DNA of 56,942 nt. It comes from Litorisediminicola beolgyonensis (GTDB taxonomy: Bacteria > Pseudomonadota > Alphaproteobacteria > Rhodobacterales > Rhodobacteraceae). The position numbers and the translations under genes were made by a program. Location of the stretch: positions 1 to 56,942 of the forward strand of contig NZ_JBHTMU010000029.1 of assembly GCF_042679605.1 (NCBI RefSeq), written 5' to 3'. This document shows, one piece after another, positions 46,412 through 55,591 of the stretch (position 1 is its first letter; each line of letters begins with the position of its first letter). A model generated the notes under the pieces. It worked only from the letters and a program-made list of their open reading frames with translations, ran no database searches and was not told the DNA's origin.

Positions 46412-48505
46412 TCAAGGTCTTGCGTCGATGATCCGCGAGGCAACGCCGATGATCTGGTCCTCGCGCCCCGGCAACGTCTGTTCCAGCGCTTCGGCCACCG
46501 ACGACACGCTTTCATCGCGGGGGCGGCGCAGGTCGAACAGCGGAGTTTTGGAGAGGATGGCGATGACTTCGGACTTGCCGTAATCGCCCTCGGTCACCTG
46601 CACGGCAAGGCGTTTGGGGTCTTCCTTGAGATCGTCGAGCGACCATAGCACCCGGACCCGGCGCACGCCGTTTTCGACCGTTCCCAGATTGTCGACCATA
46701 TGTTCCGTCTGGTTGATATTGGGCAGGACGTGAAAGACCTTGCCAGTGTTGTCCACGATCATGACCCAAAGTGAAGCACCCGACAGCGTTGCCGGCATCT
46801 GGATGTCGACCACCGGGTTGTCGCCGGTATTGAAAACGCCGGTCAGCGCGGCCTCGCCCGTGGTCCCGCGCCCAAGCCAGACCGACACGGCGCCCGGTTG
46901 ATAGCGCGGCATGACGGCGCGGATCGCACAAAGGTCTTCGTTAAGGGTTGTGGTTTCGACGCGCAGGTCGCGGTCGCCGACAAGGGGGCTAAGCGCGGCT
47001 TCGATCGCGGGCGCATCCGCGGCACTGGCCACGTCGCCCAAGACGGTGATCGTGTCAAAGAGCGCGAATGCGGCAGGCTGATCGGACGGTGCCGAAAGAG
47101 GGCCGCAAGTGGCGAGGCGGTTCAATTCAGGCTCTAACATGGCCCAACTGAGTGTTTCGGGACCTGCGACTAGATCGCTGGTCACGTCCATTGCGGCAAG
47201 TTCGCGCCATTCGGACAGGGTGTTGCGCAGGCCGTCGCGCACGGTTGACGATGGGGCGAGCCCGGTGAGGGTGGCGCTGTTGCCTGTGATGTCGAGCGTC
47301 CAGCTGTCCAGCGGCTGCACAACGGACAGCAGGTCCGAGACATGGGCGGGCCAGTCCTCATCCGGCATGCCGCGGGCCAGCGTGAGGGCGGTTTCGGACG
47401 GAGTGGAGCCCGTTGTATCACGAAACACCGCGCGCAGGGCAGCGGCGGTATCGGCGTCGGGGGCGTGACCGATCAGCGTGCCGCCCGTGTCGGGGTCAAA
47501 GCTGGCGGCCAGTGTATAGGGCGTGATCTGGGGCAGGGCAGGGGTGAAGACACCAGCGGCCCAGAGACCGGCCCCGCTAGCGGCTAGGGCTCCCGCGCCA
47601 AGCAGGGGTATCAGCGGGCTGCGGCGTTTTTTCCTGTCGCGGTTGTGGCCCTTTTTCCGCGGCACATGGGTATCGGGCTTGAGCCAGCCGCCCAGACGGT
47701 CCAGCGCTTCGCTGGCAGATTGCGGTCTTTTTGCCGGATCCGGGTCTGTCAGCCAGTCGATCAGGTCCTTGAGCGGCGCGTTGATGTGGGACGTATCGAG
47801 CGGTTCGCGCTTGAAGCGCACGACCTCGCCCGGGCTGCTGCCCACTACGGGGATTTCCTGCCGGACAGCGGCCAGAAGCGACGCCCCCAGCGCATAGAGA
47901 TCGGTGCGGTAGTCGGCGTGACCGTCCAGCTGTTCGGGGGCGGCATATTCGTATTTGCCGGCAAAGTCGTTGCCGACAATGGTACGGGCCCCGGTGGCGG
48001 TGTCCTTGGCGATGCCGAAGTCGATGATGGTGGCGCGCTCGGGCTTGCCGCCGCGCAGGATGATGTTGTCGGGCGACAGATCGCGGTGCACGATCCCCTG
48101 CGCGTGGGTGGCGACAAGGCCTTCGAGCACCCGGTGGGCGATGATCATCAGCGCGCGGTCCTCGACCCGGCGATCGAACATGATGTCATTCAGCGACGGG
48201 CCTTCGATATAGTCCATCACAAGAAAGACGTGGCCTTCGTCGGTGCGCGAGCATTCGGAATAGCGCACCACCGCGTCGTGGATGATGTTGCGCATCTGCT
48301 CTTCGCGCTTCATTAGTTCCACATAGTCGGCATTGCCGGAGAAGCGCGCGTTCAGGGCCTTGATGGCAAGATCGCGTTCGACGATCTGGTTGCGGGCCAG
48401 ATAGACCTCGCCCGTGCCGCCACGGCCCAGAAGGCCGATGATTTCGTAGGTGTTATTCAGAACCTGGCCGGGTCTGAAGATGTCGGATGGCAGCGGATCT
48501 TTCAT
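46412..48505 (-). CDS. ppkA: T6SS Ser/Thr protein kinase PpkA
   Basis: 697 residues. The kinase domain (about 20-272) has the Gly loop LLGRGGTGEVYLA, Lys49 (LAIKAL), catalytic HRDLSPDN (140-147), DFG (162-164) and APEQL. A basic stretch precedes one membrane helix (about 298-320). The periplasmic part (about 325-697) is not PASTA; its C-terminal end (WVMIVDNTGKVFHVLPN, VIAILSKTPLFDLRRP) is a T6SS-kinase-type sensor domain shared with the remnant at 31-785. PpkA phosphorylates Fha to activate T6SS, opposed by PppA. It is divergent from clpV. Confidence 0.9.
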   Translation of the reverse strand: MKDPLPSDIFRPGQVLNNTYEIIGLLGRGGTGEVYLARNQIVERDLAIKALNARFSGNADYVELMKREEQMRNIIHDAVVRYSECSRTDEGHVFLVMDYIEGPSLNDIMFDRRVEDRALMIIAHRVLEGLVATHAQGIVHRDLSPDNIILRGGKPERATIIDFGIAKDTATGARTIVGNDFAGKYEYAAPEQLDGHADYRTDLYALGASLLAAVRQEIPVVGSSPGEVVRFKREPLDTSHINAPLKDLIDWLTDPDPAKRPQSASEALDRLGGWLKPDTHVPRKKGHNRDRKKRRSPLIPLLGAGALAASGAGLWAAGVFTPALPQITPYTLAASFDPDTGGTLIGHAPDADTAAALRAVFRDTTGSTPSETALTLARGMPDEDWPAHVSDLLSVVQPLDSWTLDITGNSATLTGLAPSSTVRDGLRNTLSEWRELAAMDVTSDLVAGPETLSWAMLEPELNRLATCGPLSAPSDQPAAFALFDTITVLGDVASAADAPAIEAALSPLVGDRDLRVETTTLNEDLCAIRAVMPRYQPGAVSVWLGRGTTGEAALTGVFNTGDNPVVDIQMPATLSGASLWVMIVDNTGKVFHVLPNINQTEHMVDNLGTVENGVRRVRVLWSLDDLKEDPKRLAVQVTEGDYGKSEVIAILSKTPLFDLRRPRDESVSSVAEALEQTLPGREDQIIGVASRIIDARP

Positions 48506-48641
48506 CTAGCGGGCCTCTTGGGACGGAGAGTCAAAACGGTCGATTCAAATCTGAAACCGGTCTATCATGCTGTAACAATGTCTTTTTGATTATTTCATCG
48601 GTGCACCAGGACGACAAATTTTATTTCGGAGGCTCTTTCCC
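48506..48641. promoter_or_regulatory. Divergent promoter region ppkA / clpV
   Basis: A 136-base AT-richer gap between divergent genes (CTGTAACAATGTCTTTTTGA, AATTTTATTTC). Both promoters must lie here or upstream of it. GGAGG sits nine bases before the clpV ATG. No definite operator was found. Confidence 0.4.
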
Positions 48642-51380
48642 ATGGCCGCACGCGGGTCGCAGGAAACCATCAAACGCAAAGAGCTTGTGGGCAAGCTCAA
48701 CCCTATTTGCCTGAAAGCCTTTTCCGAGGCAGCGCAGGCGGCCAAGCGGCGCGGTAACCCTTATGTGGAACTGGTGCATTTCATCACCGCGCTGGCCGAT
48801 ACGGACCTGTCGGATGTGGCGATCCTGCTGGACGCCGCAGGTGTCGACCGGCACAGGTTCGACGGCGACGTTCTGAAGGCGACCGATGCCTTGCCGCACG
48901 GGGCGGGGTCGGTCGAAGAGTTTTCCGACCATATCTTCCGCGCCATTCAGGAGGCGTGGAATTTCGGATCGCTCGAGTTTGGCGACGATACTGTGCGGTC
49001 GGCCTATATCCTGCTGGGCGCGCTGCAGGTGCCGGTGCTGGAAGGGCTGCTGTTCAAGATCAGCCTCGAGTTCGACAAGCTGGAACCCGGCGCGATGGCA
49101 GGGCAGCTGGATGACCTGCTGGCGGAGTCGCTGGAACGGACCAGCACGCCCGACGCGGGGGGCGATGCGCCGAAGAAGCCGCGCCCGGGTGGGCAGTCGG
49201 CGCTGGAGCAATTCGCCACGAACCTGACCGCGCGGGCGCGCGATGGTAAGATGGACCCGGTGGTGGGCCGCGACGCCGAGATCCGGCAGATCGTCGACAT
49301 CCTGCTGCGTCGCAAACAGAACAACCCGATCTTGACCGGCGAGGCGGGTGTGGGCAAGACAGCGGTGGTCGAAGGCTTTGCTCAACGACTGGCCAAGGGC
49401 GATGTGCCGCCGCAGCTGCGCAATGTGGAATTGCAGATGTTGGACATCGGTCTGATGCAGGCGGGTGCCAGCGTGAAGGGCGAGTTCGAGAAGCGTCTGA
49501 AGGCGGTGATCGAGGAGGTGCAATCGTCCGACGTGCCGATCATCCTGTTCATCGACGAGGCGCATACGCTGATCGGGGCTGGGGGGGCTGCGGGCACTGG
49601 CGATGCGGCGAACTTGCTGAAGCCACCGCTGGCGCGGGGCGAACTGCGCACGATTGCCGCCACCACCTGGGCCGAATACAAGCAGCATATCGAACCGGAC
49701 CCCGCACTGACCCGGCGCTTTCAGACCGTGAAGGTGGACGAACCGGACGAATCCAAGGCGGTGCTGATGTGCCGTGGCGTGGCGGGCGTGCTCGAGAAGC
49801 ACCACAAGGTCGAGCTGCTGGATGAAAGCATCGAGGCCGCCGTGAAGCTGTCGCACCGCTTTATCCCGGCGCGGCAATTGCCCGACAAGGCGATCAGCCT
49901 GCTGGATACAGCGTGTGCACGCGTTGCCGTCTCGCAACACGCCACCCCCGCCGAAGTCGAGGATCTGGAGCGTCGGCAGGCGGCGCTGGAGATCGAACAG
50001 GGCATCATCGAGCGGGAAGAGGCGATCGGCATTGAGGTGGCAGACCGCAAGGCGGCGGTCGAGACGCAACTTGTCTTGGCCCAGAATGCGTTGGAAGCCG
50101 CCAAGGCCCGCTGGGAGGCCGAAAAGGAAATCGTGGAAGAGATACTCGACCTGCGGGCGCAATTGCGCGGGGCAGGGGCCAAGGTGGACGACACTGGCGA
50201 GGTGGGCGATGCCGAAGAGGTGCTGGCCGAACAGGCCGAGGCCGAAGGCGCCGCCGAGGTCGAGCTCACGGCAGAGGCTGCCCCCTTTGACCGCGAGGCA
50301 AAGCTGGCGCAGCTGAAGGCCAAGATGGCCGAACTGACCGATGCGCAGGGGGAAAGCCCGCTGATCCTGCCGGCGGTAGACAAGGCCGCTGTGGCGTCGG
50401 TGGTGCAGGACTGGACCGGTATCCCGATGGGCCGAATGCTGGCCAGCCAGACCGAAAAGGCGCTGAGCCTTGCCAGCAATATGGCCGAGCGCGTCGTGGG
50501 GCAGGACCACGCCATGGCAATGATCGCCAACCGCATCCAGACCTCGGCCGCCGGGCTGAAGGCGCCGGAAAAGCCAGTGGGCGTGTTCATGCTCTGTGGT
50601 CCCTCAGGCGTGGGCAAGACGGAAACCGCGCTGGCGCTGGCCGAGCTGATGTATGGCGGCGAGGACAACCTGATTTCCATCAATATGTCCGAATTCCAGG
50701 AGGCGCATACCGTCAGCACGCTTAAGGGCGCGCCGCCGGGATATGTGGGTTATGGAAAGGGCGGCATCCTGACCGAAGCCGTGCGGCGCAGGCCCTATTC
50801 CGTGGTCTTGCTGGACGAGGTGGAAAAGGCGCACCCTGACGTGCACGAGATCTTTTTCCAGGTCTTCGACAAGGGAATGATGGACGACGGCGAAGGTCGG
50901 CGGATCGACTTCAAGAACACGCTGATCCTTCTGACCTCGAACGTGGGGTCCGAGGAAATCATGACGATGACCGAGGACGGCACTGTCAAGGCCGACGCGG
51001 AAGAGATGAACAAAGCCTTGCGCGCGCCGCTTCTGAAGGTGTTTCCGGCGGCGTTGTTGGGCCGGGTGGTGACGATCCCCTACTATCCGCTGTCGGACGT
51101 GATGATCGAGGCGATCGCGGGTCACAAGCTGCGCGGCATCGCCAAGCGGCTCGGCGAAGGCTATTGCGCGGAACTGGTGATCGGGGACGGGGCGATGCAG
51201 GTCATCAAGGACCGCTGCACCGAAATCGAAAGCGGCGGCCGGATGATCGACGCGATCCTGACGAACACGCTGATGCCGGAACTGAGCCGCCGCATTCTGA
51301 CCTACCGACTGGAGGGCAAGGAGCTGAACAAGGTGACCGTCACGGGTGGCGACGCCGGGTTCGACTACATCTTCACGTAA
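48642..51380 (+). CDS. clpV: T6SS sheath-recycling AAA+ ATPase ClpV (TssH)
   Basis: 912 residues. The N-terminal Clp-N domain (about 12-150) is of ClpV type (GNPYVELVHFITALAD). Two AAA+ modules follow: Walker A GEAGVGKTA and Walker B ILFIDEAHTLIGAG in the first, and GPSGVGKTE with VVLLDEVEKAHPDV in the second. A long coiled coil (about 440-560) lies between them. ClpV extracts TssB/TssC from contracted sheaths by binding a TssC (VipB) N-terminal helix. It heads the right-hand plus-strand operon. Confidence 0.96.
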   Translation: MAARGSQETIKRKELVGKLNPICLKAFSEAAQAAKRRGNPYVELVHFITALADTDLSDVAILLDAAGVDRHRFDGDVLKATDALPHGAGSVEEFSDHIFRAIQEAWNFGSLEFGDDTVRSAYILLGALQVPVLEGLLFKISLEFDKLEPGAMAGQLDDLLAESLERTSTPDAGGDAPKKPRPGGQSALEQFATNLTARARDGKMDPVVGRDAEIRQIVDILLRRKQNNPILTGEAGVGKTAVVEGFAQRLAKGDVPPQLRNVELQMLDIGLMQAGASVKGEFEKRLKAVIEEVQSSDVPIILFIDEAHTLIGAGGAAGTGDAANLLKPPLARGELRTIAATTWAEYKQHIEPDPALTRRFQTVKVDEPDESKAVLMCRGVAGVLEKHHKVELLDESIEAAVKLSHRFIPARQLPDKAISLLDTACARVAVSQHATPAEVEDLERRQAALEIEQGIIEREEAIGIEVADRKAAVETQLVLAQNALEAAKARWEAEKEIVEEILDLRAQLRGAGAKVDDTGEVGDAEEVLAEQAEAEGAAEVELTAEAAPFDREAKLAQLKAKMAELTDAQGESPLILPAVDKAAVASVVQDWTGIPMGRMLASQTEKALSLASNMAERVVGQDHAMAMIANRIQTSAAGLKAPEKPVGVFMLCGPSGVGKTETALALAELMYGGEDNLISINMSEFQEAHTVSTLKGAPPGYVGYGKGGILTEAVRRRPYSVVLLDEVEKAHPDVHEIFFQVFDKGMMDDGEGRRIDFKNTLILLTSNVGSEEIMTMTEDGTVKADAEEMNKALRAPLLKVFPAALLGRVVTIPYYPLSDVMIEAIAGHKLRGIAKRLGEGYCAELVIGDGAMQVIKDRCTEIESGGRMIDAILTNTLMPELSRRILTYRLEGKELNKVTVTGGDAGFDYIFT

Positions 51381-51389
51381 GGCGCTGTC

Positions 51390-52484
51390 ATGGATGTGAT
51401 CTGCCGCATTCCCGGCGCGCACCAGATGGCTGGCGCGATGGACGTGCGCGGCCGCGAATACATGGTGCTGGTTGTGCGATCCACGCTGGCCTTCCCGGAC
51501 GTGCCGGGCGGCGTGGCGCGGGCCGCGGCCGAACAGACGCCGCTGGTCTATGCTGACACATTCACCGGCGCGCCGGGGTTTTCGGCGACCCTGTGGGAGA
51601 CCGATTTCGCCTTTCGCAAGGCGCGCTGTGACGTGGTGGTGCAGGGTGCGGCCTATGCGCCGGGCGGGCGCGCGGCGGAACGCGTGCCCGTGGGCCTGCG
51701 CGTGGGCGGCTGGAGCAAGGGGCTCAACGTGGTCGGCTACCGAGAATGGCGGGTGTTCGGGCCGTCGGTCGCGGCGACGCGCCCGCATCCGTTCACCCGC
51801 GCGCAGTTTAGCTATGACACGGCCTTTGGCGGGGTGGACCGGCTGGACCCCGACGACAAGACACCGCCCGCCTATCTGCCCAACCCGCATGGCCGCGGCT
51901 TTGCCAGTTTCCGCAATCAGGCGTTGCTTAACGGTGCGCCCCTGCCCAACACTGAAGAACTGGGGCGCGAGGTGACCTCGCCCTACGAGGAATATCGCCC
52001 GATGGCGCTGGGTCCGGTGTCGCGGGCCGCGCCGCAGAGGCTGCGCTTTGCCGGGACCTATGACGAGAACTGGGAGAAGAACATCTTCCCCTTCCTGCCG
52101 CCGGATTTCGACGAACGGTATCTCCAGCAGGTGGGCGAGGATCAGCAGATCGACCCGCCTGCGCCGGGTACCGAGGTTGTGTTGCGGAACCTGACGCCCG
52201 CCGGGAACGAGGCGTTCCGCCTGCCGAACCTCGACCTGCCGGTCGTGATCTTTGACGCGCGGGGCGACACCGTACTGGATCGAGTGATGCGCCCCGATAC
52301 GCTGCTCTTTGATACCGAGACGCGCCGGGTGTCGGCGGTCTGGCGGGCCAGCGCCCCGGTGCGGCGGCACCTTTCGGAATTCCGCTTGGCCTGGGTGGGG
52401 CACCCCAGCCGGGCGATGACGCGAGCGATGGCCTCGGGGCGTCGCTATGTGCCGATGCGCCAGCTTGAACGGCTGGACAGCTGA
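51390..52484 (+). CDS. DUF2169-family T6SS effector adaptor
   Basis: 364 residues. The N-terminus shows the family opening (REYMVLVVRSTLAFPD) and FAFRKARCDVVVQGAAYAPGG. VGGWSKGLNVVGYREW follows, then TRAQFSYDTAFGGVD, PYEEYRPMALGPVSR and NWEKNIFPFLPPDFDERYLQ. In other T6SS clusters, DUF2169 proteins accompany DUF4150 PAAR-like effectors and are thought to help load them. The same arrangement is seen here. It starts nine bases after clpV and overlaps the next gene by one base. Confidence 0.88.
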   Translation: MDVICRIPGAHQMAGAMDVRGREYMVLVVRSTLAFPDVPGGVARAAAEQTPLVYADTFTGAPGFSATLWETDFAFRKARCDVVVQGAAYAPGGRAAERVPVGLRVGGWSKGLNVVGYREWRVFGPSVAATRPHPFTRAQFSYDTAFGGVDRLDPDDKTPPAYLPNPHGRGFASFRNQALLNGAPLPNTEELGREVTSPYEEYRPMALGPVSRAAPQRLRFAGTYDENWEKNIFPFLPPDFDERYLQQVGEDQQIDPPAPGTEVVLRNLTPAGNEAFRLPNLDLPVVIFDARGDTVLDRVMRPDTLLFDTETRRVSAVWRASAPVRRHLSEFRLAWVGHPSRAMTRAMASGRRYVPMRQLERLDS

Positions 52485-53530
52485 TGGCTGCACGGGTCAG
52501 CATCCTGTCGGCGGGGATGGTCACGGCGGTGGGCCTCGACCGGCTGTCCAGCTGCGCGGCGCTGCGAGCGAAGATCGACGGTTTTCACGAAACCCGGTTC
52601 GTGGGGGCGGGGGGCGCGTGGCAGGTTGGCGCGCCGGTGCCCTTGCCGCGCAACTGGATTGGCGAAAAGCGGCTGGCGCATCTGGCCGCCGGCGCGGTGG
52701 TGGACGCGTTGAAGGGGCTGAAGGGCGGGCCTGGCCGGCTAGCGGTGGTGCTGTGCCTGGCCGAAAGGGACCGCCCGGGGCGCCCCGTGCGCGACCCCGA
52801 CGGCTTTGCCGCGCAGGTTTTGACCTATGCCGGGCTGGCGGCTTCAACCCGGCGTTTTGTCATTGAATTCGGGCGGCCCTCGGGCTTTGTGGCGCTGGAC
52901 AGAGCGCAGCAGATCATGCGTGAGGGGCAGGCCGATCACGTGGTGATCTTGGGTGTCGACAGCTACCTGACCACGGTGTCGGTCGCGCATTACATCGCCG
53001 CGCAGCGCTTGTTGTCGGCGGACAATCCAAACGGGTTCCTGCCCGGAGAAGCGGCGGCGGCGATCGTTGTCGCGCCGGGCGAGTTGCGCCATTTCGCGCT
53101 GGCGGGCCTCGGGATAGCGCGTGAGGCGTCGTATATCTACAACGGCCTCGATGAGGACGGGCTGGACCTTCCGCTGCGCGCCGACGGCATGACCGAAGCC
53201 TACCGCGTGGCGCTCGACGGCGCCGGGGTCAGTCTGGCGCAGGTCGAGTACCGGATCGCGGATCTGACGGGCGAGACCTATTTCTTCAAGCAATCCGCGC
53301 TGGCCCAGCAACGCCTGATCCGGCAGCGTAAGGAATTCCAAGACCTGTGGAGCCCGGCCGAAAGCCTGGGCAATTGCGGCGCGGCGGTCACGCCCCTGAT
53401 GATCGGCTGGGCGCTGACGGCCTACGAGCGCGGTTATGCGCCGGGTCATCCGGTGCTGGTCGAGGCATCGGGCGATGATGGGGCCTGCGGCGCGGCGGTG
53501 TTCGAAGTGCCACGCGGGAGGGCGGGCTGA
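52484..53530 (+). CDS. Ketosynthase/thiolase-fold T6SS accessory protein, probably non-catalytic
   Basis: 348 residues. The order of segments matches beta-ketoacyl synthases: SILSAGMVTAVGLDRLSSCA at the start, DHVVILGVDSYLTTVSVAHY, NGFLPGEAAAAIVV and SLGNCGAAVTPLMIGWAL. However, the nucleophile position (normally within ACSS) reads EFGRPSGFVAL with no Cys, and the usual catalytic histidine motifs are replaced by DLTGETYFF and SLGNCGA. It therefore probably acts as a scaffold or chaperone. It is fixed between the DUF2169 adaptor and the DUF4150 effector, with one-base overlaps on both sides. Confidence 0.8.
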   Translation: MAARVSILSAGMVTAVGLDRLSSCAALRAKIDGFHETRFVGAGGAWQVGAPVPLPRNWIGEKRLAHLAAGAVVDALKGLKGGPGRLAVVLCLAERDRPGRPVRDPDGFAAQVLTYAGLAASTRRFVIEFGRPSGFVALDRAQQIMREGQADHVVILGVDSYLTTVSVAHYIAAQRLLSADNPNGFLPGEAAAAIVVAPGELRHFALAGLGIAREASYIYNGLDEDGLDLPLRADGMTEAYRVALDGAGVSLAQVEYRIADLTGETYFFKQSALAQQRLIRQRKEFQDLWSPAESLGNCGAAVTPLMIGWALTAYERGYAPGHPVLVEASGDDGACGAAVFEVPRGRAG

Positions 53531-54645
53531 TGGGAGACGTGTTCGCCAACGGGCTGGAGGTGTCGGGCAAGGCCGTCGGGGCCAAGACCATCGCGGAATT
53601 CCCCGACGTCTGCATGACCCCGCCCGAAAACCCCGCCACCCCCCCGGGCGTGCCCGTGCCCTACCCGAACTTCGCCATGGCGGGCGACACCGAAAAGGGC
53701 ACTGGCAAGGTGCTGGTCAAGGGCAAGGAGGCCAACCTCAAGAACAAGTCCGACATGTCAAAGACATCGGGCGACGAGGCCGGGGCGGCGGCCAAGAAGG
53801 GCGTGGTGACGTCGAAGAACACCGGCAAGAGTTTCTTCAAGTCATGGTCCCCGAACGTGAAGTTCGAAACCGAGCCGGTCGTCCGCATGACCGACCTGAC
53901 CACCAACAACCACGCGTCAGACCCCGGCAACGCCCCGCCGTTTCCGCATATCGCCAAGCTGAACATGTCAATGGCAGATTGTGAGGCTTTGCTTCTGAAA
54001 TACGAGATGCTGCCGCAAGACTATGACAAGCTGAAATGCGATGAAGGTTACTGGAAAGAGCATACAGTCGAAAACCAGTTCTTTGCCTGCCGGGGGATGC
54101 GGCACCTGACGAAAGGCGGATCGACCTGCAAGAAGTGGAAAAGCTATGCCGACGAGAACGGCAAGTGTATCTGTATGCACACGATTTACCCGAACGGCAA
54201 GAAAAGCCAGGCGGATTCCCCGAAGCGCACTTGGATGCGGGGCGATCAGGTGCGTTCCCGAAAAGGATCCGACCACAAGATCAAATCGGCGATGTGCGCG
54301 GATTCACTTTATCATACGCCCTGCCAATCTCTGGATCAGTTCATGGACACCTGTGTGGACGCGACGCTGACTTGCCACGAGAAGACGCAGCATCTTGCAG
54401 AGGGTGATCCCGAACGGGAAAAGGTGGGGGCTTGTTTGAAGAACGCAAACAAGGAAGCGATCAAGGAACAGCTTGACGACGAAAACAAGGAGGACTTCGA
54501 GAAGAAGTCCCAGGGACGGGCGCAATGCCATGATGCCGGTGGCGGGTGCGACGTGCGCGCGGCGAATGGCAAGTCGCCGAGTGATGCTATGTCCTCGGCC
54601 GAGTCGGGCCGGATGTCGGATGCTCGCGCGGCGGGCCGGTGCTGA
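53530..54645 (+). CDS. DUF4150 PAAR-like T6SS effector with Cys-rich C-terminal domain
   Basis: 371 residues. Residues about 1-140 form the DUF4150 PAAR-like tip: MGDVFANGLEVSGKAVGAKT, FPDVCMTPPENPATPPGVPV, KKGVVTSKNTGKSFFKSW and the TDLTTNNHAS strand. This part would cap VgrG. The C-terminal ~225 residues are unrelated to the tip and contain 14 cysteines plus many Lys, Asp and His (ENQFFACRGMRHLTKGG, KCICMHTIYP, RSRKGSDHKIKS). That region is a candidate toxin; I do not recognise its enzymatic family. GC content falls across the C-terminal part, as in swapped toxin domains. The next gene is a likely immunity partner. Confidence 0.82.
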   Translation: MGDVFANGLEVSGKAVGAKTIAEFPDVCMTPPENPATPPGVPVPYPNFAMAGDTEKGTGKVLVKGKEANLKNKSDMSKTSGDEAGAAAKKGVVTSKNTGKSFFKSWSPNVKFETEPVVRMTDLTTNNHASDPGNAPPFPHIAKLNMSMADCEALLLKYEMLPQDYDKLKCDEGYWKEHTVENQFFACRGMRHLTKGGSTCKKWKSYADENGKCICMHTIYPNGKKSQADSPKRTWMRGDQVRSRKGSDHKIKSAMCADSLYHTPCQSLDQFMDTCVDATLTCHEKTQHLAEGDPEREKVGACLKNANKEAIKEQLDDENKEDFEKKSQGRAQCHDAGGGCDVRAANGKSPSDAMSSAESGRMSDARAAGRC

Positions 54646-54661
54646 TGCGAAGGGATAAGAG

Positions 54662-55585
54662 GTGATACTTGAACGCGATCAGATCGTCGAGGCCATGGAC
54701 TATATCCAGGCCGATCCGAACTATTCGTTCGAGTGCACTCAGATCGCGATAACCGGCCCGGATCGCTGCGCAATCCTGTTTGAAATATCAGATCCGGATC
54801 ATGAAATCCGCGTCTGCGTGATATTCGATGTGGAAGGCTTCGACCCCGCGAAGGCCCGTCCGATAATGGTGACCGATCTGTGGATGTATTCGCTGTCCGC
54901 AACGTCGATGGAGGACCTTTCTGCGCTCGAGGTCGGGCGCGACATCTGGCGGGGAGGTCCGGATAACTGGGCGCGCACGCAGGCGGCGGACTGGTTCAAC
55001 AATCAGGTCTGGTGTTTCGATCCGGCGACCACCTTCCTGATCGGTGCGCACGGACAGGCCAGCCGGTTTGACGGAACGACTTACACGCCGATCAAACCGG
55101 CGGCGGATGCTTTGCTTTTCGATATTCATGGCTTGAGATCGGATCACATTTATTGCGTCGGTGCGTCCGGAACCCTGCTTCGTCTTGACGGCGATGGCTG
55201 GGAGAGGATCGATTTATATTCGAACCAGCGATTGCGCGGTGTCGATGCGACGCGCCCCGAGTTGCTTCGGGTCTGTGGCGACAATGGCGTTTGCCTCGAG
55301 GTCAGGAACCAGACAGAAATCGTGCCGATAACGGCTCCGGGCAGTTACTTCTTCACGGTCAGGGAATGGCGGGAAGAGGTCTATTGGGGCGATAGCTGGC
55401 ACGGGGTTTATCGCCAGCGAGGTACCGACCTGGAAGAGTTCCACGAAAGCGGCATGGCCTATGATTTCCGATGCGACGAGAATTTTCTCTACAGCGTTGG
55501 AACGGACATGGCCTGGCGGTTTGATGGAGACGACTGGAAAGCCCTGCGCCTGAATTATGCTGACGGCGTGTTTTCGCTGGTCTGA
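54662..55585 (+). CDS. Putative immunity protein (beta-propeller-like)
   Basis: 307 residues with a GTG start and no signal peptide. An N-terminal ~100-residue part is rich in acidic and hydrophobic strands. The rest shows repeated blade-like units: SRFDGTTYTPIKP, LLRLDGDGWERIDL, CLEVRNQTEIVPI, VYRQRGTDLEEF and WRFDGDDWKALRL, suggesting a small beta-propeller. No family is named. It starts 16 bases after the DUF4150 effector and has similarly lower GC, so the immunity role is inferred from position. Its 3' end nearly touches the converging TIGR02270-like gene. Confidence 0.6.
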   Translation: MILERDQIVEAMDYIQADPNYSFECTQIAITGPDRCAILFEISDPDHEIRVCVIFDVEGFDPAKARPIMVTDLWMYSLSATSMEDLSALEVGRDIWRGGPDNWARTQAADWFNNQVWCFDPATTFLIGAHGQASRFDGTTYTPIKPAADALLFDIHGLRSDHIYCVGASGTLLRLDGDGWERIDLYSNQRLRGVDATRPELLRVCGDNGVCLEVRNQTEIVPITAPGSYFFTVREWREEVYWGDSWHGVYRQRGTDLEEFHESGMAYDFRCDENFLYSVGTDMAWRFDGDDWKALRLNYADGVFSLV

Positions 55586-55591
55586 AGACGG

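Noticed and set aside
48621..52493. Two 629-codon minus-strand frames opposite clpV and the DUF2169 gene
   Set aside because: Both mirror strongly supported plus-strand genes and have shadow-type composition (Arg, His, Gln, Leu).
54160..54185. Possible haem motif KCICMH in the DUF4150 effector
   Set aside because: Spacing is C-x-C-x-H, not CxxCH, so it is not a c-type haem site.
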